Part shown: in pieces, positions 7,562-15,839 of the stretch
Layout: every line of letters starts with the position of its first letter
How positions within the stretch are numbered: position 1 is the first letter of the stretch
Assembly: GCF_902859735.1 (NCBI RefSeq)
Contig: NZ_CADIJY010000001.1
Span: 1,178,001-1,242,000, forward strand
From: Achromobacter aegrifaciens
Lineage (GTDB): Bacteria; Pseudomonadota; Gammaproteobacteria; Burkholderiales; Burkholderiaceae_B
Length of the DNA: 64,000 nt
Direction of reading: 5' to 3'
Program-made: the position numbers and the translations under genes
The notes under the pieces: model-generated
Database searches by the model: none
The model's input: only the letters and a program-made list of their open reading frames with translations
Told to the model about the DNA's origin: nothing

Positions 7562-9106
7562 CTACAGCAGCGGTTCCAGCGGCAGCAGCGACACGAACCA
7601 GACCGACAGGCGTTGCCACACGGTCGTGCCGGGCTCCGTGTCGTGGCGGATGGTGTCGCCGTTGCGCTGTTCCAGCCAATAGAGCTGGCCCTTGTCGTCC
7701 AGGCAGACGCGGTAGGCGGCTTTGGGGATGTCCTTGTCGAAGGCGTCGGCGATGTGGCGCGCCAGCGTGGAGCTGTCTATGACGAAGCCCAGCTCGGTGT
7801 TGAGCTTGGCCGAGCGCGGGTCGAAGTTGAAGGAGCCGACGAAGATGCGCCTGCCGTCGACGGCGAAGGTCTTGGCGTGCAGGCTCGAGCCCGAGCTGCC
7901 GAAGGGGCCCATGCTCTTGTTGCGCTCGACTTCGGCGCCCATGCGCTTCATTTCGTAAAGTTCCACGCCGCTGGCCAGCAGATCCTTGCGGCGCTTGGCG
8001 TAGCCGGAATGCACCACGGCGACGTCCGTGGCTTCGAGCGCATTGGTGAGGACCTTGACCTTGACGCCGCTGCGCGCCATTTGTCCGAAGGACTCGGTGC
8101 CGACGGCGGTAGGCACGAAATAGGGCGACACCAGTTCGAGATCGGTGGTGGGGGTGCCGATGATTTCATGCAGCTGATGCGGCAGCATTGCCTCGGGCGG
8201 CGCGGTGCCCAGCGTCTTGCGCGGATCGTCGCTGACCATGCGCGTGTCGGCCCATTCCAGCGTCAGCTCGCCGCGCAGCAGCTGCTGGATGAAGGGCAGC
8301 TTGCGCATGGCGTCGGCATAGGCGGCGGCTTCGGGAGAGCGCTCGACCCGGGCGGCGGCCTGTTCCAGTTCGTCCAGTTCGCCGGGGTCGGTTTTCTTAA
8401 GCAGCCGGTCGACCGGGTAGGCCGAGTCGCTGGCCCAGTAGCGGTCGAAATCCGTCGACACGTCATTGACCGCGGCGCCGATGGCCAGCACGTCCAGGTC
8501 GGTGAAGAGCACGCCGCTGGCCGCGCCGAAGTACTCGTCGCCGACGTTGCGCCCGCCGATGATGGTGGCCTGGTTGTCGGCGGTGAAGGACTTGTTGTGC
8601 ATGCGGCGGTTCAGGCGGCTGAAGTCCGTCACGTAGCCCAGGGGCTTGGGCCAACGCAGCACGAAGGGGTTGTACAGCCGCACTTCGATGTTGGGATGCG
8701 CGTCCAGGGCGGACAGCTCCTCGTCCAACCCCGAGGTGCCGTTGTCGTCCAGCAGCAGCCGCACCCGCACGCCGCGGTCGGCGGCTTCGTGCAGGGCCTC
8801 CAGCAGCATGGTGCCCGTCATGTCCTTGTGCCAGATGTAGTACTGCACATCCAGGCTGCGTTCGGCGGCGCGCGCCAGCAGCATGCGGGCGGCGAAGGCG
8901 TCATAGGCGTCGGGCAACGGGTGGATGCCGGACTTGCCCGGGTGCTGGGCAGCAAGCGGCGCGATGGCCCGGCCCAGCGGGGTGTCCTGCGATGCCTCCG
9001 GCGTCAGCGCATGGGATTCGCTGCGGTTATCCAGCGGCGGCAAGCCGCAGCCGCTCAGCAGGCTCAGGCAAAGGGCAGTCATCATCAAGGGTTTGGCCAG
9101 GTACAT
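7562..9106 (-). CDS. Phospholipase D-family lipoprotein, cardiolipin synthase C-like
   Basis: PLD-superfamily protein of 514 residues with two HKD motifs: His170-Lys172-Asp177 (HNKSFTADN) and His410-Lys412-Asp417 (HAKTFAVD), each followed by the GS/GG element (IIGGRN, FVGSFN). A lipobox (LLSGCG, Cys20) predicts membrane anchoring facing the periplasm. The layout, including DVQYYIWHKD and the RRKDLL region, matches E. coli ClsC (YmdC), which makes cardiolipin from phosphatidylglycerol and phosphatidylethanolamine. ClsC works with YmdB, which is not seen here. The start at 9106 is set by the signal peptide. alkB follows 6 bases after the stop. Confidence 0.85.
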   Translation of the reverse strand: MYLAKPLMMTALCLSLLSGCGLPPLDNRSESHALTPEASQDTPLGRAIAPLAAQHPGKSGIHPLPDAYDAFAARMLLARAAERSLDVQYYIWHKDMTGTMLLEALHEAADRGVRVRLLLDDNGTSGLDEELSALDAHPNIEVRLYNPFVLRWPKPLGYVTDFSRLNRRMHNKSFTADNQATIIGGRNVGDEYFGAASGVLFTDLDVLAIGAAVNDVSTDFDRYWASDSAYPVDRLLKKTDPGELDELEQAAARVERSPEAAAYADAMRKLPFIQQLLRGELTLEWADTRMVSDDPRKTLGTAPPEAMLPHQLHEIIGTPTTDLELVSPYFVPTAVGTESFGQMARSGVKVKVLTNALEATDVAVVHSGYAKRRKDLLASGVELYEMKRMGAEVERNKSMGPFGSSGSSLHAKTFAVDGRRIFVGSFNFDPRSAKLNTELGFVIDSSTLARHIADAFDKDIPKAAYRVCLDDKGQLYWLEQRNGDTIRHDTEPGTTVWQRLSVWFVSLLPLEPLL

Positions 9107-9189
9107 GACCCGTATTGTGCCGAAATCGCGGCGCGGGCCGGTTCCGGCAGCCACCTTTCTCTGGGAAGCTTGACGATTTTCCGTATTTG

Positions 9190-9202
9190 AGAGAAATTCT
9201 CT
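9190..9202 (+). promoter_or_regulatory. Palindrome abutting the XRE-cupin start (possible autoregulatory operator)
   Basis: AGAGAA-A-TTCTCT is a perfect 6-bp inverted repeat ending three bases before the ATG at 9206. A bound repressor would cover the ribosome-binding region and promoter edge. It lies in the spacer between the divergent phospholipase D gene and the regulator gene. Confidence 0.4.
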
Positions 9203-9205
9203 TAT

Positions 9206-9778
9206 ATGGAAAACAACATCACCGCCGAGGCCGATCTGGACGGCCGCATCGCCGCCCGGCTCAAGGCGTTGCGCCAGGAGCGCAACTGGTCGCTGGACGA
9301 GCTGGCCGCCCGCGCCGGTCTCAGCCGCGCCACCCTGTCCCGTCTGGAAAACGCCGAAGTCAGCCCGACCGCCAGCGCGCTGGGCAAGTTGTGCGCGGCC
9401 TATGGCCTGACCATGTCGCGCCTGATGCTGATGGTCGAGGATGACTTCGTGCCGCTGGTGCCGCAGCAGGCGCAGGCCGTGTGGGTGGACGGCAGCGCGG
9501 GATTCCGCCGCCGCTCGGTGTCCCCGCCCGCGCAGCAATTGGCGGGCGAGGTGCTGGCGTGCGAGCTGGAGCCTGGTACGCGCATCGCCTACGAGCGGTC
9601 GCCCCGGCCAGGGCTTGAACACCACCTGCTGATGCTGGACGGCGAGCTGGCCATCACCGTCGATGGGCAGGCGCACCGCCTTTCCCAGGGCGACTGCCTG
9701 CGCTACCAGCTATTCGGCGCGAGCGAATTTTCAACCCCGCCGCATTGCGGCGCCCGTTATCTGCTCTTCATCGTCTGA
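9206..9778 (+). CDS. XRE-family regulator with C-terminal cupin
   Basis: Regulator of 190 residues: an XRE/Cro helix-turn-helix at residues 12-66 (RQERNWSLDELAARAGLSRA) and a RmlC-type cupin at about 105-190 (PGLEHHLLMLDGELAITVDG). This architecture is typical of small-molecule-sensing repressors such as the PuuR and SutR types. The ligand is unknown. It is divergent from the phospholipase D-alkB pair and followed 7 bases later by a GNAT acetyltransferase, probably in one transcript. The 13-base palindrome just before its start may be its operator. Confidence 0.85.
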   Translation: MENNITAEADLDGRIAARLKALRQERNWSLDELAARAGLSRATLSRLENAEVSPTASALGKLCAAYGLTMSRLMLMVEDDFVPLVPQQAQAVWVDGSAGFRRRSVSPPAQQLAGEVLACELEPGTRIAYERSPRPGLEHHLLMLDGELAITVDGQAHRLSQGDCLRYQLFGASEFSTPPHCGARYLLFIV

Positions 9779-9785
9779 GCCTGCC

Positions 9786-10322
9786 ATGTCCCATCCGAAT
9801 CCTGAATTGATCCTGCTGTCAGCGGATGCCGCCGACGCTCTCGTGCCCGAGCTGGGCGAACTGCTGCGCGCCTGCGTGCAGGGCGGCGCCAGCGTCAGCT
9901 TCGTGCTGCCGTATTCGTCGGACGACGCGCAGGCGTTCTGGCGGGCCAAGGTGCTGCCGGCGGTCGCCGGCGGCAAGTCGGCGCTGTGGGTGGCGCGGCA
10001 GGACGGACGCGTCGCGGGATCGGTGCAGCTGGATTGGGACACGCCGCCCAATCAGCCGCACCGCGCCGAGGTGCGCAAGCTGCTGGTGCATCCGGACTTC
10101 CGCCGCCGCGGCCTGGCCCGCGCCTTGCTGGCCGAAGCGGAAGCCATGGCGCGGCGCCAGGGACGCAGCCTGATCACGCTGGACACGCGCACGGGCGATA
10201 GCGCCGAGCCGCTGTACGCGTCGCAGGGCTATCAGACCGTGGGAGTGATACCGGGATTCAGCCGCGATCCGCATGATGCCGCCAAGCTGGACGGCACCAC
10301 CATCATGTACAAGCAGCTGTAG
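9786..10322 (+). CDS. GNAT-family N-acetyltransferase
   Basis: Acetyl-CoA-dependent N-acetyltransferase of 178 residues. The GNAT core is visible: strand beta4 in VAGSVQLDWDT, motif A (VRKLLVHPDFRRRGLARALL, with R-x-x-G-x-A for the pyrophosphate) and motif B ending in EPLYASQGYQTVG. The acceptor is unknown. The start at 9786 lies 7 bases after the XRE-cupin stop, so both are likely expressed together and the regulator may control the enzyme. An in-frame extension back to 9663 would overlap the regulator gene and has no GNAT similarity. Confidence 0.85.
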   Translation: MSHPNPELILLSADAADALVPELGELLRACVQGGASVSFVLPYSSDDAQAFWRAKVLPAVAGGKSALWVARQDGRVAGSVQLDWDTPPNQPHRAEVRKLLVHPDFRRRGLARALLAEAEAMARRQGRSLITLDTRTGDSAEPLYASQGYQTVGVIPGFSRDPHDAAKLDGTTIMYKQL

Positions 10323-10326
10323 CGGA

Positions 10327-10349
10327 CGCTGCCGCCGCGGGCGGCAGCG
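10327..10349. terminator. GC-rich hairpin between convergent genes
   Basis: CGCTGCCGCC and GGCGGCAGCG form a 10-bp stem with a 3-base loop between the convergent GNAT gene and the 10358-10690 gene. Neither side has a clear T-run, so it is a weak or factor-assisted terminator candidate. Confidence 0.4.
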
Positions 10350-10357
10350 GCAGGGCT

Positions 10358-10690
10358 TTAGCCCAGGGGCTTGATGCCCACGCTGTAAGGCGGGGCATTG
10401 CCGCGCGCCGGAGCCTTGATCTTCAGCATCGAGCCGCCGGGGGTGAATTCGAATTCCTGGTACGGAACCTCGAACCACTGGTGAAAGCTGGTGCGCGAGA
10501 ATTCCGGCACCCAGACCTTGGCGCGCTTGGGGTCGCAGTGGAACTCGACCAGCGTGCGGTCTATGCCCAGCGGGCGGGTATTGCCGATGCGGTAGCTGAC
10601 TTTGAGTTCGGCGCGCTCGGTCGAGCCGGGGCGCCAGGCCAGGCCGACGGATTCCATGAATTTTTCGATCGCCTCGATACCGCGATGCAT
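10358..10690 (-). CDS. Hypothetical cytoplasmic protein, 110 residues
   Basis: Not recognised. It has no signal peptide or membrane segment and is mixed charged, with a C-terminal MLKIKAPARGNAPPYSVGIKPLG-like tail split by glycine and proline. Codon use matches the neighbours, and no longer overlapping frame on the other strand looks better. It is convergent with the GNAT gene and divergent from the 49-residue ORF at 10937. The HRGIEAIEKFMESVGLAWRP N-terminus and the EVPYQEFEF and FTPGGSML strands suggest a small alpha/beta domain. No function can be proposed. Confidence 0.6.
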   Translation of the reverse strand: MHRGIEAIEKFMESVGLAWRPGSTERAELKVSYRIGNTRPLGIDRTLVEFHCDPKRAKVWVPEFSRTSFHQWFEVPYQEFEFTPGGSMLKIKAPARGNAPPYSVGIKPLG

Positions 10691-10936
10691 GACTGACTCC
10701 GAATGCGGGCGGGCACGTGGCCCGGAAAAACTGTGCCGTTCCCCGCGGCGCCGCGGGAAACACCCGAATTATCCGTCATTCCAGCTGCGGGCGCTTCCAG
10801 GCTTGCATGCCGTCAATCGGCGCCATTGAACAAAGCAAATGGACGGCGCGCGGCGAGGCCCGCACCATGGCATCCATGTCCTCTATAAGACCTGCGCGGC
10901 CCGCGCCGGTCCGGACGCGAAATCCTAGGAGTCATC

Positions 10937-11086
10937 ATGGCAAATTTCATACTGGCATTGGTCAACGCGGAACTCTCTCTCTTCGGCGTCGAGACGCCTG
11001 GCGCGGCGCAGGAACCGTCAGCCGCCCCGCAGGCGGCAAGCGCGCCCGCATTCGACAGCGAGCACTACCGCAGCGCGCTGGGCTGA
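10937..11086 (+). CDS. Small ORF, 49 residues, unknown function
   Basis: A short frame with its own SD (AGGAG six bases before ATG 10937) and a stop at 11084. It encodes a hydrophobic N-terminus (MANFILALVNAELSLFGV), an Ala/Pro/Gln linker and a polar tail ending in SEHYRSALG. The N-terminus could be a membrane-binding helix, but it lacks basic residues. A hairpin candidate lies 50 bases after the stop, as expected for an independent small gene. I do not recognise the family. Conservation of the reading frame in relatives would decide whether it is real. Confidence 0.5.
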   Translation: MANFILALVNAELSLFGVETPGAAQEPSAAPQAASAPAFDSEHYRSALG

Positions 11087-11135
11087 GCGCCAGCGGAACA
11101 CACCGTTGCAGGAATAGGCAGGATTCACGCAAGAA

Positions 11136-11157
11136 CGAGCCTGTACGCGCAGGCTCG
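11136..11157 (+). terminator. Hairpin downstream of the 49-residue ORF
   Basis: CGAGCCTG and CAGGCTCG pair around a TACGCG loop. Flanking AAGAA and TTCTT could extend the stem with a bulge. There is no run of six Ts, so this is a candidate only. Confidence 0.35.
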
Positions 11158-11268
11158 CGATTCTTACCATCTCTTCCAGGGTCGAGACGGCGTGTCCATT
11201 GCGGATGCGCTGGCTCTGCCACGCTGCCGGGCGCATTGCCGGCAGCGCACGCAAGGGAAGGGAATCGC

Positions 11269-12084
11269 ATGAATACCGAAAAAATCTGGTTGGTGACGGA
11301 CGCATCCGCGGGGCTGGGCCTGGTCCTGGTGAAGATGCTGCTGGACTTGGGCCACAAGGTCGCGGCGACCTCGCAGGACGGCGATGCGCTGCTGGACGCG
11401 GTGGGCGCCAAGCTGGAGGGGCAGTTCCTGCCCCTGACGGTGGACCTGGCCGACGAGCGCAAGGTGCAGCGCGCGGTGGATGCCACGGTGGCCGCCTTCG
11501 GCGGCCTGGACGTGGTGGTGAACAACGCGGGCCATGGCCTGCGCGGCGCGCTGGATAGTCTGCCGGACGAGGACCTGAGAGGCACCTTCGACATCAATGT
11601 GTTTGCCACGCTGAACGTGATCCGCGCGGTCCTGCCGCGCATGCGCGCGCAGCGCAGCGGGCACGTCTTCAACATCTCGTCGATCCTGGGCTTCGATGGC
11701 GGCAGGGCCGATTGGGGCGCCTATAGCGCCGCCAAGTTCGCCGTCAGCGGCCTGACCGAAGCCCTGGCCGCCGAGGCGGCGCCGTTCGGCATCCGGGTGT
11801 CGCTGGTCTACCCGGGCGCGTTGCGCACGGCGGACGGCGAGCAAGCGCCCGAACTGGCGGCGCGCAATGCGCAGGCGCGCGACGCGGACGGCGATCCGGC
11901 CAAGATGGCGCGCACGCTGATCAACGCGGCGCAGGCGCAATATGCGCCCCTGCACCTGTTCCTGGGGCGCGACGCCTTCGACCAGGCGCGCGCCAAGATC
12001 CAGTCGGTGCAGCAGGAACTGGCGCGCTGGCGCGAGATGTCCGTGTCCATCGGCTTCGTGGACGAAAGGCGGATGGCCGCCTGA
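11269..12084 (+). CDS. SDR-family NAD(P)-dependent oxidoreductase
   Basis: Classical-length SDR of 271 residues. The glycine motif reads TDASAGLG (first Gly replaced by Asp), then NNAGHG near residue 87, NISSILG with the catalytic Ser, and YSAAK as the active-site Tyr and Lys. The C-terminal extension (HLFLGRDAFDQARAKI) resembles the group of SDRs with long substrate-binding tails often annotated as oxidoreductases of the DltE/retinol type. The substrate is unknown. The start at 11269 is chosen because the family N-terminus begins there (MNTEKIWLVTDAS); the SD (GGGAAGGGAA) is weak to moderate. Apparently monocistronic. Confidence 0.82.
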   Translation: MNTEKIWLVTDASAGLGLVLVKMLLDLGHKVAATSQDGDALLDAVGAKLEGQFLPLTVDLADERKVQRAVDATVAAFGGLDVVVNNAGHGLRGALDSLPDEDLRGTFDINVFATLNVIRAVLPRMRAQRSGHVFNISSILGFDGGRADWGAYSAAKFAVSGLTEALAAEAAPFGIRVSLVYPGALRTADGEQAPELAARNAQARDADGDPAKMARTLINAAQAQYAPLHLFLGRDAFDQARAKIQSVQQELARWREMSVSIGFVDERRMAA

Positions 12085-12105
12085 CGCTCCGGCTGAGAGC
12101 CGGGC

Positions 12106-12876
12106 TCAGGCCGTCCAGCCCTGCACCGCCTGGTAGGCGCCCAACAGCGCCAGGCTCACCATGAAGCAGCGCTTGAAGGCCTGCGCCGACATCCTGCCGC
12201 GCAGCCATGTGCCCAGCGCCATGCCGGCCAGCGCCGGCAGCAACATCAGCAGGGACGCGCCGGCGGCTTCGGGCGTGTAGCCGCCGGTGACGCCCAGGCC
12301 GATCGCCAACGCCACGGTGGACACCGTGAACGAGATGCCCATGGCCTGGATCAGGCCGTCCTTGCCCAGGTTCAGGGCTTGCAGATAAGGCACCGCGGGG
12401 ATGACGAACACGCCGGTCGCCGCGGTGATGACCCCGGTAATGGCGCCGACCGATACGCCCACCAGCCCTTGATGGCGCTGCGGCGCCCTGGGCGGCGAGC
12501 CGAACAGGCCCCAGGCGGCATAGGCCACCAGGGCCAGCCCCAGGCACACGCTGGCCCAGTGTCCCGAAGGCGGACCCAGCCACAACGCGCCGCCTATCGT
12601 GCCCGCGCAGACGCCGGCCTGCATCGCGCCGATGCGGCGCAGCACCTGGGGCAGCGTGACCCAAGGCCGGGCCTGCCAGAGGTTGGTGATGAGGGAGGGC
12701 ACGATCAGCAATGCCGCGGCCTGGGCGGGAGCCATGACCAGCGCCAGCATGGCCATGGAGATGGTGGGCAGTCCCAGCCCCACGACGCCCTTGACCACGC
12801 CGGCCAGGATGAACACCGATACGGTGACGGCAAGCAGCACGGGCGTGCCGCCGGGAAACAGGTCCAGGAGGTTCAT
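12106..12876 (-). CDS. TauE/SafE-family sulfite/organic-anion exporter
   Basis: Integral membrane protein of 256 residues with about eight hydrophobic segments. Two repeats of the TauE/SafE motif are visible, VKGVVGLGLPTISMA near residue 28 and GAITGVITAATGVFVIP near 135. The family moves sulfite, sulfoacetate or similar anions, and no sulfur gene nearby narrows the substrate. The ATG at 12876 overlaps the stop of the Sel1-like gene (ATGA), so the two are translationally coupled. A LysR gene is divergent to the pair, and such regulators often control the neighbouring transporter. Confidence 0.83.
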   Translation of the reverse strand: MNLLDLFPGGTPVLLAVTVSVFILAGVVKGVVGLGLPTISMAMLALVMAPAQAAALLIVPSLITNLWQARPWVTLPQVLRRIGAMQAGVCAGTIGGALWLGPPSGHWASVCLGLALVAYAAWGLFGSPPRAPQRHQGLVGVSVGAITGVITAATGVFVIPAVPYLQALNLGKDGLIQAMGISFTVSTVALAIGLGVTGGYTPEAAGASLLMLLPALAGMALGTWLRGRMSAQAFKRCFMVSLALLGAYQAVQGWTA

Positions 12877-13286
12877 GCGGGCTCGCAGCGGACGGTGAGG
12901 CCGTCGCGCGGACGGCCGAACAGGGCGTAGGCGACGTCGTCCGCGCCCTTGCCGTCCTGGCGGGCGGCGCGCAGCAGCCACCGCCGTCCCTCGCACAGGT
13001 CGGCGCGCAGGGACTCACCGTAGAGCGTCGGGCCGCCCAGCAGGGCGATGCCCAGCATGCGCTGCGCGGGCGCGTGGCCGTCGCTGGCGGCCGCGCGCAG
13101 CCACTGCGTCATGGCGGCATAGTCGCCCTGGGTCTGGGCTTCCAACGCCAGCGCGTATTTCTGCGCTGGCGTGGTGTGAGGGTCCAGGCTGGCGGCTACG
13201 GCCAAACCTGAGCCTTGCAGGCTCAGGGCCAGCAGGGCAAGAGCGGGCCAATGGACCCGGGGGCGCCGCGATATGATGGTTTTCAT
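12873..13286 (-). CDS. Secreted Sel1/TPR-like repeat protein
   Basis: Exported protein of 137 residues. A signal peptide (about residues 1-31, ending AVAAS) precedes Sel1-like helices with YALALEAQTQGDYAAMTQWL, AASDGHAPAQRMLGIALL and CEGRRWLLRAARQDGKGADD. Sel1 repeats mediate protein contacts, often in the periplasm. Two Cys remain in the mature form (DLCEG and RCEPA), a possible disulfide. The stop overlaps the TauE/SafE start. It is divergent from the LysR gene at 13410. A link to the exporter is suggested only by coupling. Confidence 0.7.
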   Translation of the reverse strand: MKTIISRRPRVHWPALALLALSLQGSGLAVAASLDPHTTPAQKYALALEAQTQGDYAAMTQWLRAAASDGHAPAQRMLGIALLGGPTLYGESLRADLCEGRRWLLRAARQDGKGADDVAYALFGRPRDGLTVRCEPA

Positions 13287-13409
13287 GGAATTTCCCTGGA
13301 TTGGAAGGGCGGGAGTTCATTGTCATCCGCAGCGCCTTGGATCTTGTATCGGGATCTCGCGTAGTTGTCCTATGGCACAGCCTGAGGCTTGCCGTGCTAC
13401 GCTTTTTGC

Positions 13410-14309
13410 ATGCGATTCGATCTCACCGATCTGCGGCTGTTCCTCAACGTACAGGAAACCGGCTCCATCACCGCGGGGGCCAAGCGCTCCCACATGACGT
13501 TGGCATCGGCCAGCGAACGTATCCGCGGCATGGAGGACACGCTGGGCGTGCCGCTGCTGCTGCGCGAGCCGCGCGGGGTCGAGCCCACGCCGGCGGGCCG
13601 CACGCTGGCGCACCATGCGCGCGTGGTGCTGGCGCAGATGGATCGCATGCGCGGCGAGCTGGACCATTACGGCCTGGGGCTGAAAGGGTTGGTGCGCGTG
13701 CTGTGCAACACCACGGCCCTGAGCGAATACCTGCCGCCGGTGCTGGGCGCATTTCTCAAGGACCATCCCCGCGTCTCGGTGGACCTGGAAGAACGCTTGA
13801 GCCACGAGATCGCCGACGCGTTGCGGGCAGGCGCCTGCGACATCGGCGTGCTGGCCGATTCGGCCGATCTGCACGGCCTGCATACGCAGACCTTCCGGCA
13901 TGATCCCCTGACGTTGATCGTGCCGCCGGACCACGCGCTGGCCGGCCGTCAGTCGGTGCTGCTGGCCGACGTGGCCGATCAGGAATTCGTCGGGCTGGTC
14001 GAGGGCAGCGCCTTGCAGGAACACATCGCCCATCACGCGCGGCGTGGCGGCAAGGCCTTGTCGTACCGCGTGCGGCTGCGCAGTTTCGATGCCGTGTGCC
14101 GCATGGTGGGGCAGGGTGTGGGCATTGCCATCGTGCCGCGCGTGGCGGCGGCGCGTTATGGCCGGGCCGCGGGCGTGCGGCGCGTGGCGTTGGCCGACGA
14201 TTGGGCCGCGCGCGACCTGGTGCTATGCGTGCGCGATACGCTGCCGGCCTACGCGGCAGCGCTGGTGGAATACGCGCTGCGCGACGCGCCTGCGCGCCCG
14301 GACCGCTAG
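13410..14309 (+). CDS. LysR-family transcriptional regulator
   Basis: LysR regulator of 299 residues. The winged HTH is at residues 1-60 (LRLFLNVQETGSITAGAKRS and ASERIRGMEDTLGVPLLLRE); the periplasmic-binding-like effector domain covers about 90-290. The start at 13410 gives the standard LysR N-terminus MRFDLTDLRLF. It is divergent from the Sel1-TauE pair, with 123 bases between, the usual arrangement for a regulator of the opposite operon, so control of the exporter is the simplest guess. Its stop overlaps the stop end of the MATE gene by four bases. Confidence 0.85.
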   Translation: MRFDLTDLRLFLNVQETGSITAGAKRSHMTLASASERIRGMEDTLGVPLLLREPRGVEPTPAGRTLAHHARVVLAQMDRMRGELDHYGLGLKGLVRVLCNTTALSEYLPPVLGAFLKDHPRVSVDLEERLSHEIADALRAGACDIGVLADSADLHGLHTQTFRHDPLTLIVPPDHALAGRQSVLLADVADQEFVGLVEGSALQEHIAHHARRGGKALSYRVRLRSFDAVCRMVGQGVGIAIVPRVAAARYGRAAGVRRVALADDWAARDLVLCVRDTLPAYAAALVEYALRDAPARPDR

Positions 14310-15709
14310 GAGCGCGCGAACAGCCGGCGCCAGCCCTGGACCGGGCGGTCGAACCAGGAGCCCGACGCGACGGCGCCCAGGATGACCAGGCCATAGACGC
14401 ACATCGCCAGCGCCGCGATGGCGAAGAACAGGCTCAGCGATCCCGTCAGGCGCAAGGCAATGGCGCCGGCGCCGATGCCTAGCAGCAGACGCAGGAATCC
14501 CGCGATCAGCGGCCATTTCAGGCGGCCGGCGCCCTGCGAAGCGAAGTACATCGAGAAACCCAGGGCGAAGAAGCCGTAGACCGGACCGACGGTGCGCAGA
14601 TAGCTGGCGCCGGCTTCCAGCATATGGTCCTGCGCGCCGAACAGGCGCAGCCAGGCCTCGGGGAAGAACGCCGCCGCCAGTCCGATGGCCTCCGCCAGCA
14701 CAAAGGCCATCGCGCCGCCGGTCAGGGCGATGCGCAGCGCGCGTTCGGGCTGGCCCGCGCCGATGTTGGACCCCACCATTGCCACCATGGGCGCGCCCAA
14801 GCCGAAGGCGATGGGCATCAGCAGGTACTCCAGGCGCACGGCGATGCCATAGCCGGCGACCGCTGCGGTGCCGGCATAGGCGCCGACCAGGGCCGCCGTC
14901 AGCGCCACCAGGGCGTTGGTCAGGAGGGGATTGATGGTGGCCAGGGCGCCCACGCTGAGGATATTGCGCATCAGGCCCGGATAGAGGCGGCTGGGCACCA
15001 GCCGCGCCGCGTTGCGTCCGCTGGCGCAGTACAGGCCCAGGATCAGCGCGCCCAGGGCGTAGTAGATCACCAGCGCCCAGCCGCCGCCGGCCACGCCCAG
15101 CGCGGGAAAAGGCCCCCAGCCGAAGATCAGGCACGGAGACAGCGGGATCAGCAGCAGGGCGCCGCCGCAGATCACGGCGCCAGGCACCAGCATGTTGCCC
15201 GTGCCGCGGATGGCGCTGGCGAACGCGTTCATCAGCCACATCAGGACGATGCCGCCGAAGATGACGTCGGAATAGGCCAGGGCGGCCTCTAGCGCCTCTC
15301 CCTCGGCGCCCAGCGCGCGGTAAAGCCACGGGCCGCCAAGCAGCAGCAGTGCGCAAAACGCCAGGCCCAGCAGGCCGTTGAGCACCACGGCGTGCAGCAC
15401 CAACTGGTCCGCCTCGCGCTGCCGGCCGCCGCCCAGCGATCTTGCGACCGCGGCCGAGATGCCGCCGCCCATCGCGCCTTGCGACATGTTCTGCATCAGC
15501 ATCAGCACCGGCACCACCAATGCCACGCCCGCCAGCACCGGCGTGCCCAAGCGCGCCAGGAACCAGGTCTCGATCAATCCGGTGGAGGACTGCGCCAGCA
15601 TCATCAGGATGTTCGGCCACGCCAGGCGCGCCAGCGTGGGGGCGATGGGCGCATGCAGCATGGCCTGCAGGCGCGCATTGGCGGGACGGGGCGGCGGTGG
15701 CGCGGACAT
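14306..15709 (-). CDS. MATE-family multidrug/metabolite efflux transporter
   Basis: Integral membrane antiporter of 467 residues with about 12 hydrophobic segments in two similar halves. MATE landmarks include RLAWPNILMMLAQSSTGLIE, a GAMGGGISAAVARSLGGGR segment after TM2 and GLGAPMVAMVGSNIGAGQPE in the second half. MATE pumps use Na+ or H+ gradients to export cationic drugs. The start at 15709 is preferred over TTG 15757, because a promoter candidate at 15738-15767 would leave 15757 upstream of the transcript. It is divergent from a MarR regulator, which probably represses it. Confidence 0.87.
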   Translation of the reverse strand: MSAPPPPRPANARLQAMLHAPIAPTLARLAWPNILMMLAQSSTGLIETWFLARLGTPVLAGVALVVPVLMLMQNMSQGAMGGGISAAVARSLGGGRQREADQLVLHAVVLNGLLGLAFCALLLLGGPWLYRALGAEGEALEAALAYSDVIFGGIVLMWLMNAFASAIRGTGNMLVPGAVICGGALLLIPLSPCLIFGWGPFPALGVAGGGWALVIYYALGALILGLYCASGRNAARLVPSRLYPGLMRNILSVGALATINPLLTNALVALTAALVGAYAGTAAVAGYGIAVRLEYLLMPIAFGLGAPMVAMVGSNIGAGQPERALRIALTGGAMAFVLAEAIGLAAAFFPEAWLRLFGAQDHMLEAGASYLRTVGPVYGFFALGFSMYFASQGAGRLKWPLIAGFLRLLLGIGAGAIALRLTGSLSLFFAIAALAMCVYGLVILGAVASGSWFDRPVQGWRRLFARS

Positions 15710-15737
15710 GGGAAGGAACCCTTGGGTGGCGTTCGAA

Positions 15738-15767
15738 TATTTACGTGCATATGCCAATAAAAGTCAA
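15738..15767 (-). promoter_or_regulatory. MATE promoter candidate with palindrome in the spacer
   Basis: On the minus strand, TTGACT (15767-15762) and TAAATA (15743-15738) are separated by 18 bases. The spacer contains the perfect palindrome GCATATGC (15747-15754). A MarR dimer bound there would block the promoter. Both elements are imperfect. Confidence 0.35.
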
Positions 15768-15839
15768 GATTGCGCTAGACTCGATTCCACGCCGGCGGTA
15801 GCGTTGAGTCCTCGCCGTCCTCTACTTCTTGCGCCTGCC

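Noticed and set aside
6878-9190. A 770-codon + strand frame over alkB and the phospholipase D gene
   Set aside because: Repetitive Gly/Gln/His/Val composition with no family features; both minus-strand genes have catalytic motifs.
12089-12103. CCGGCT-GAG-AGCCGG hairpin after the SDR gene
   Set aside because: Only six base pairs with no T-run, common by chance in GC-rich DNA.
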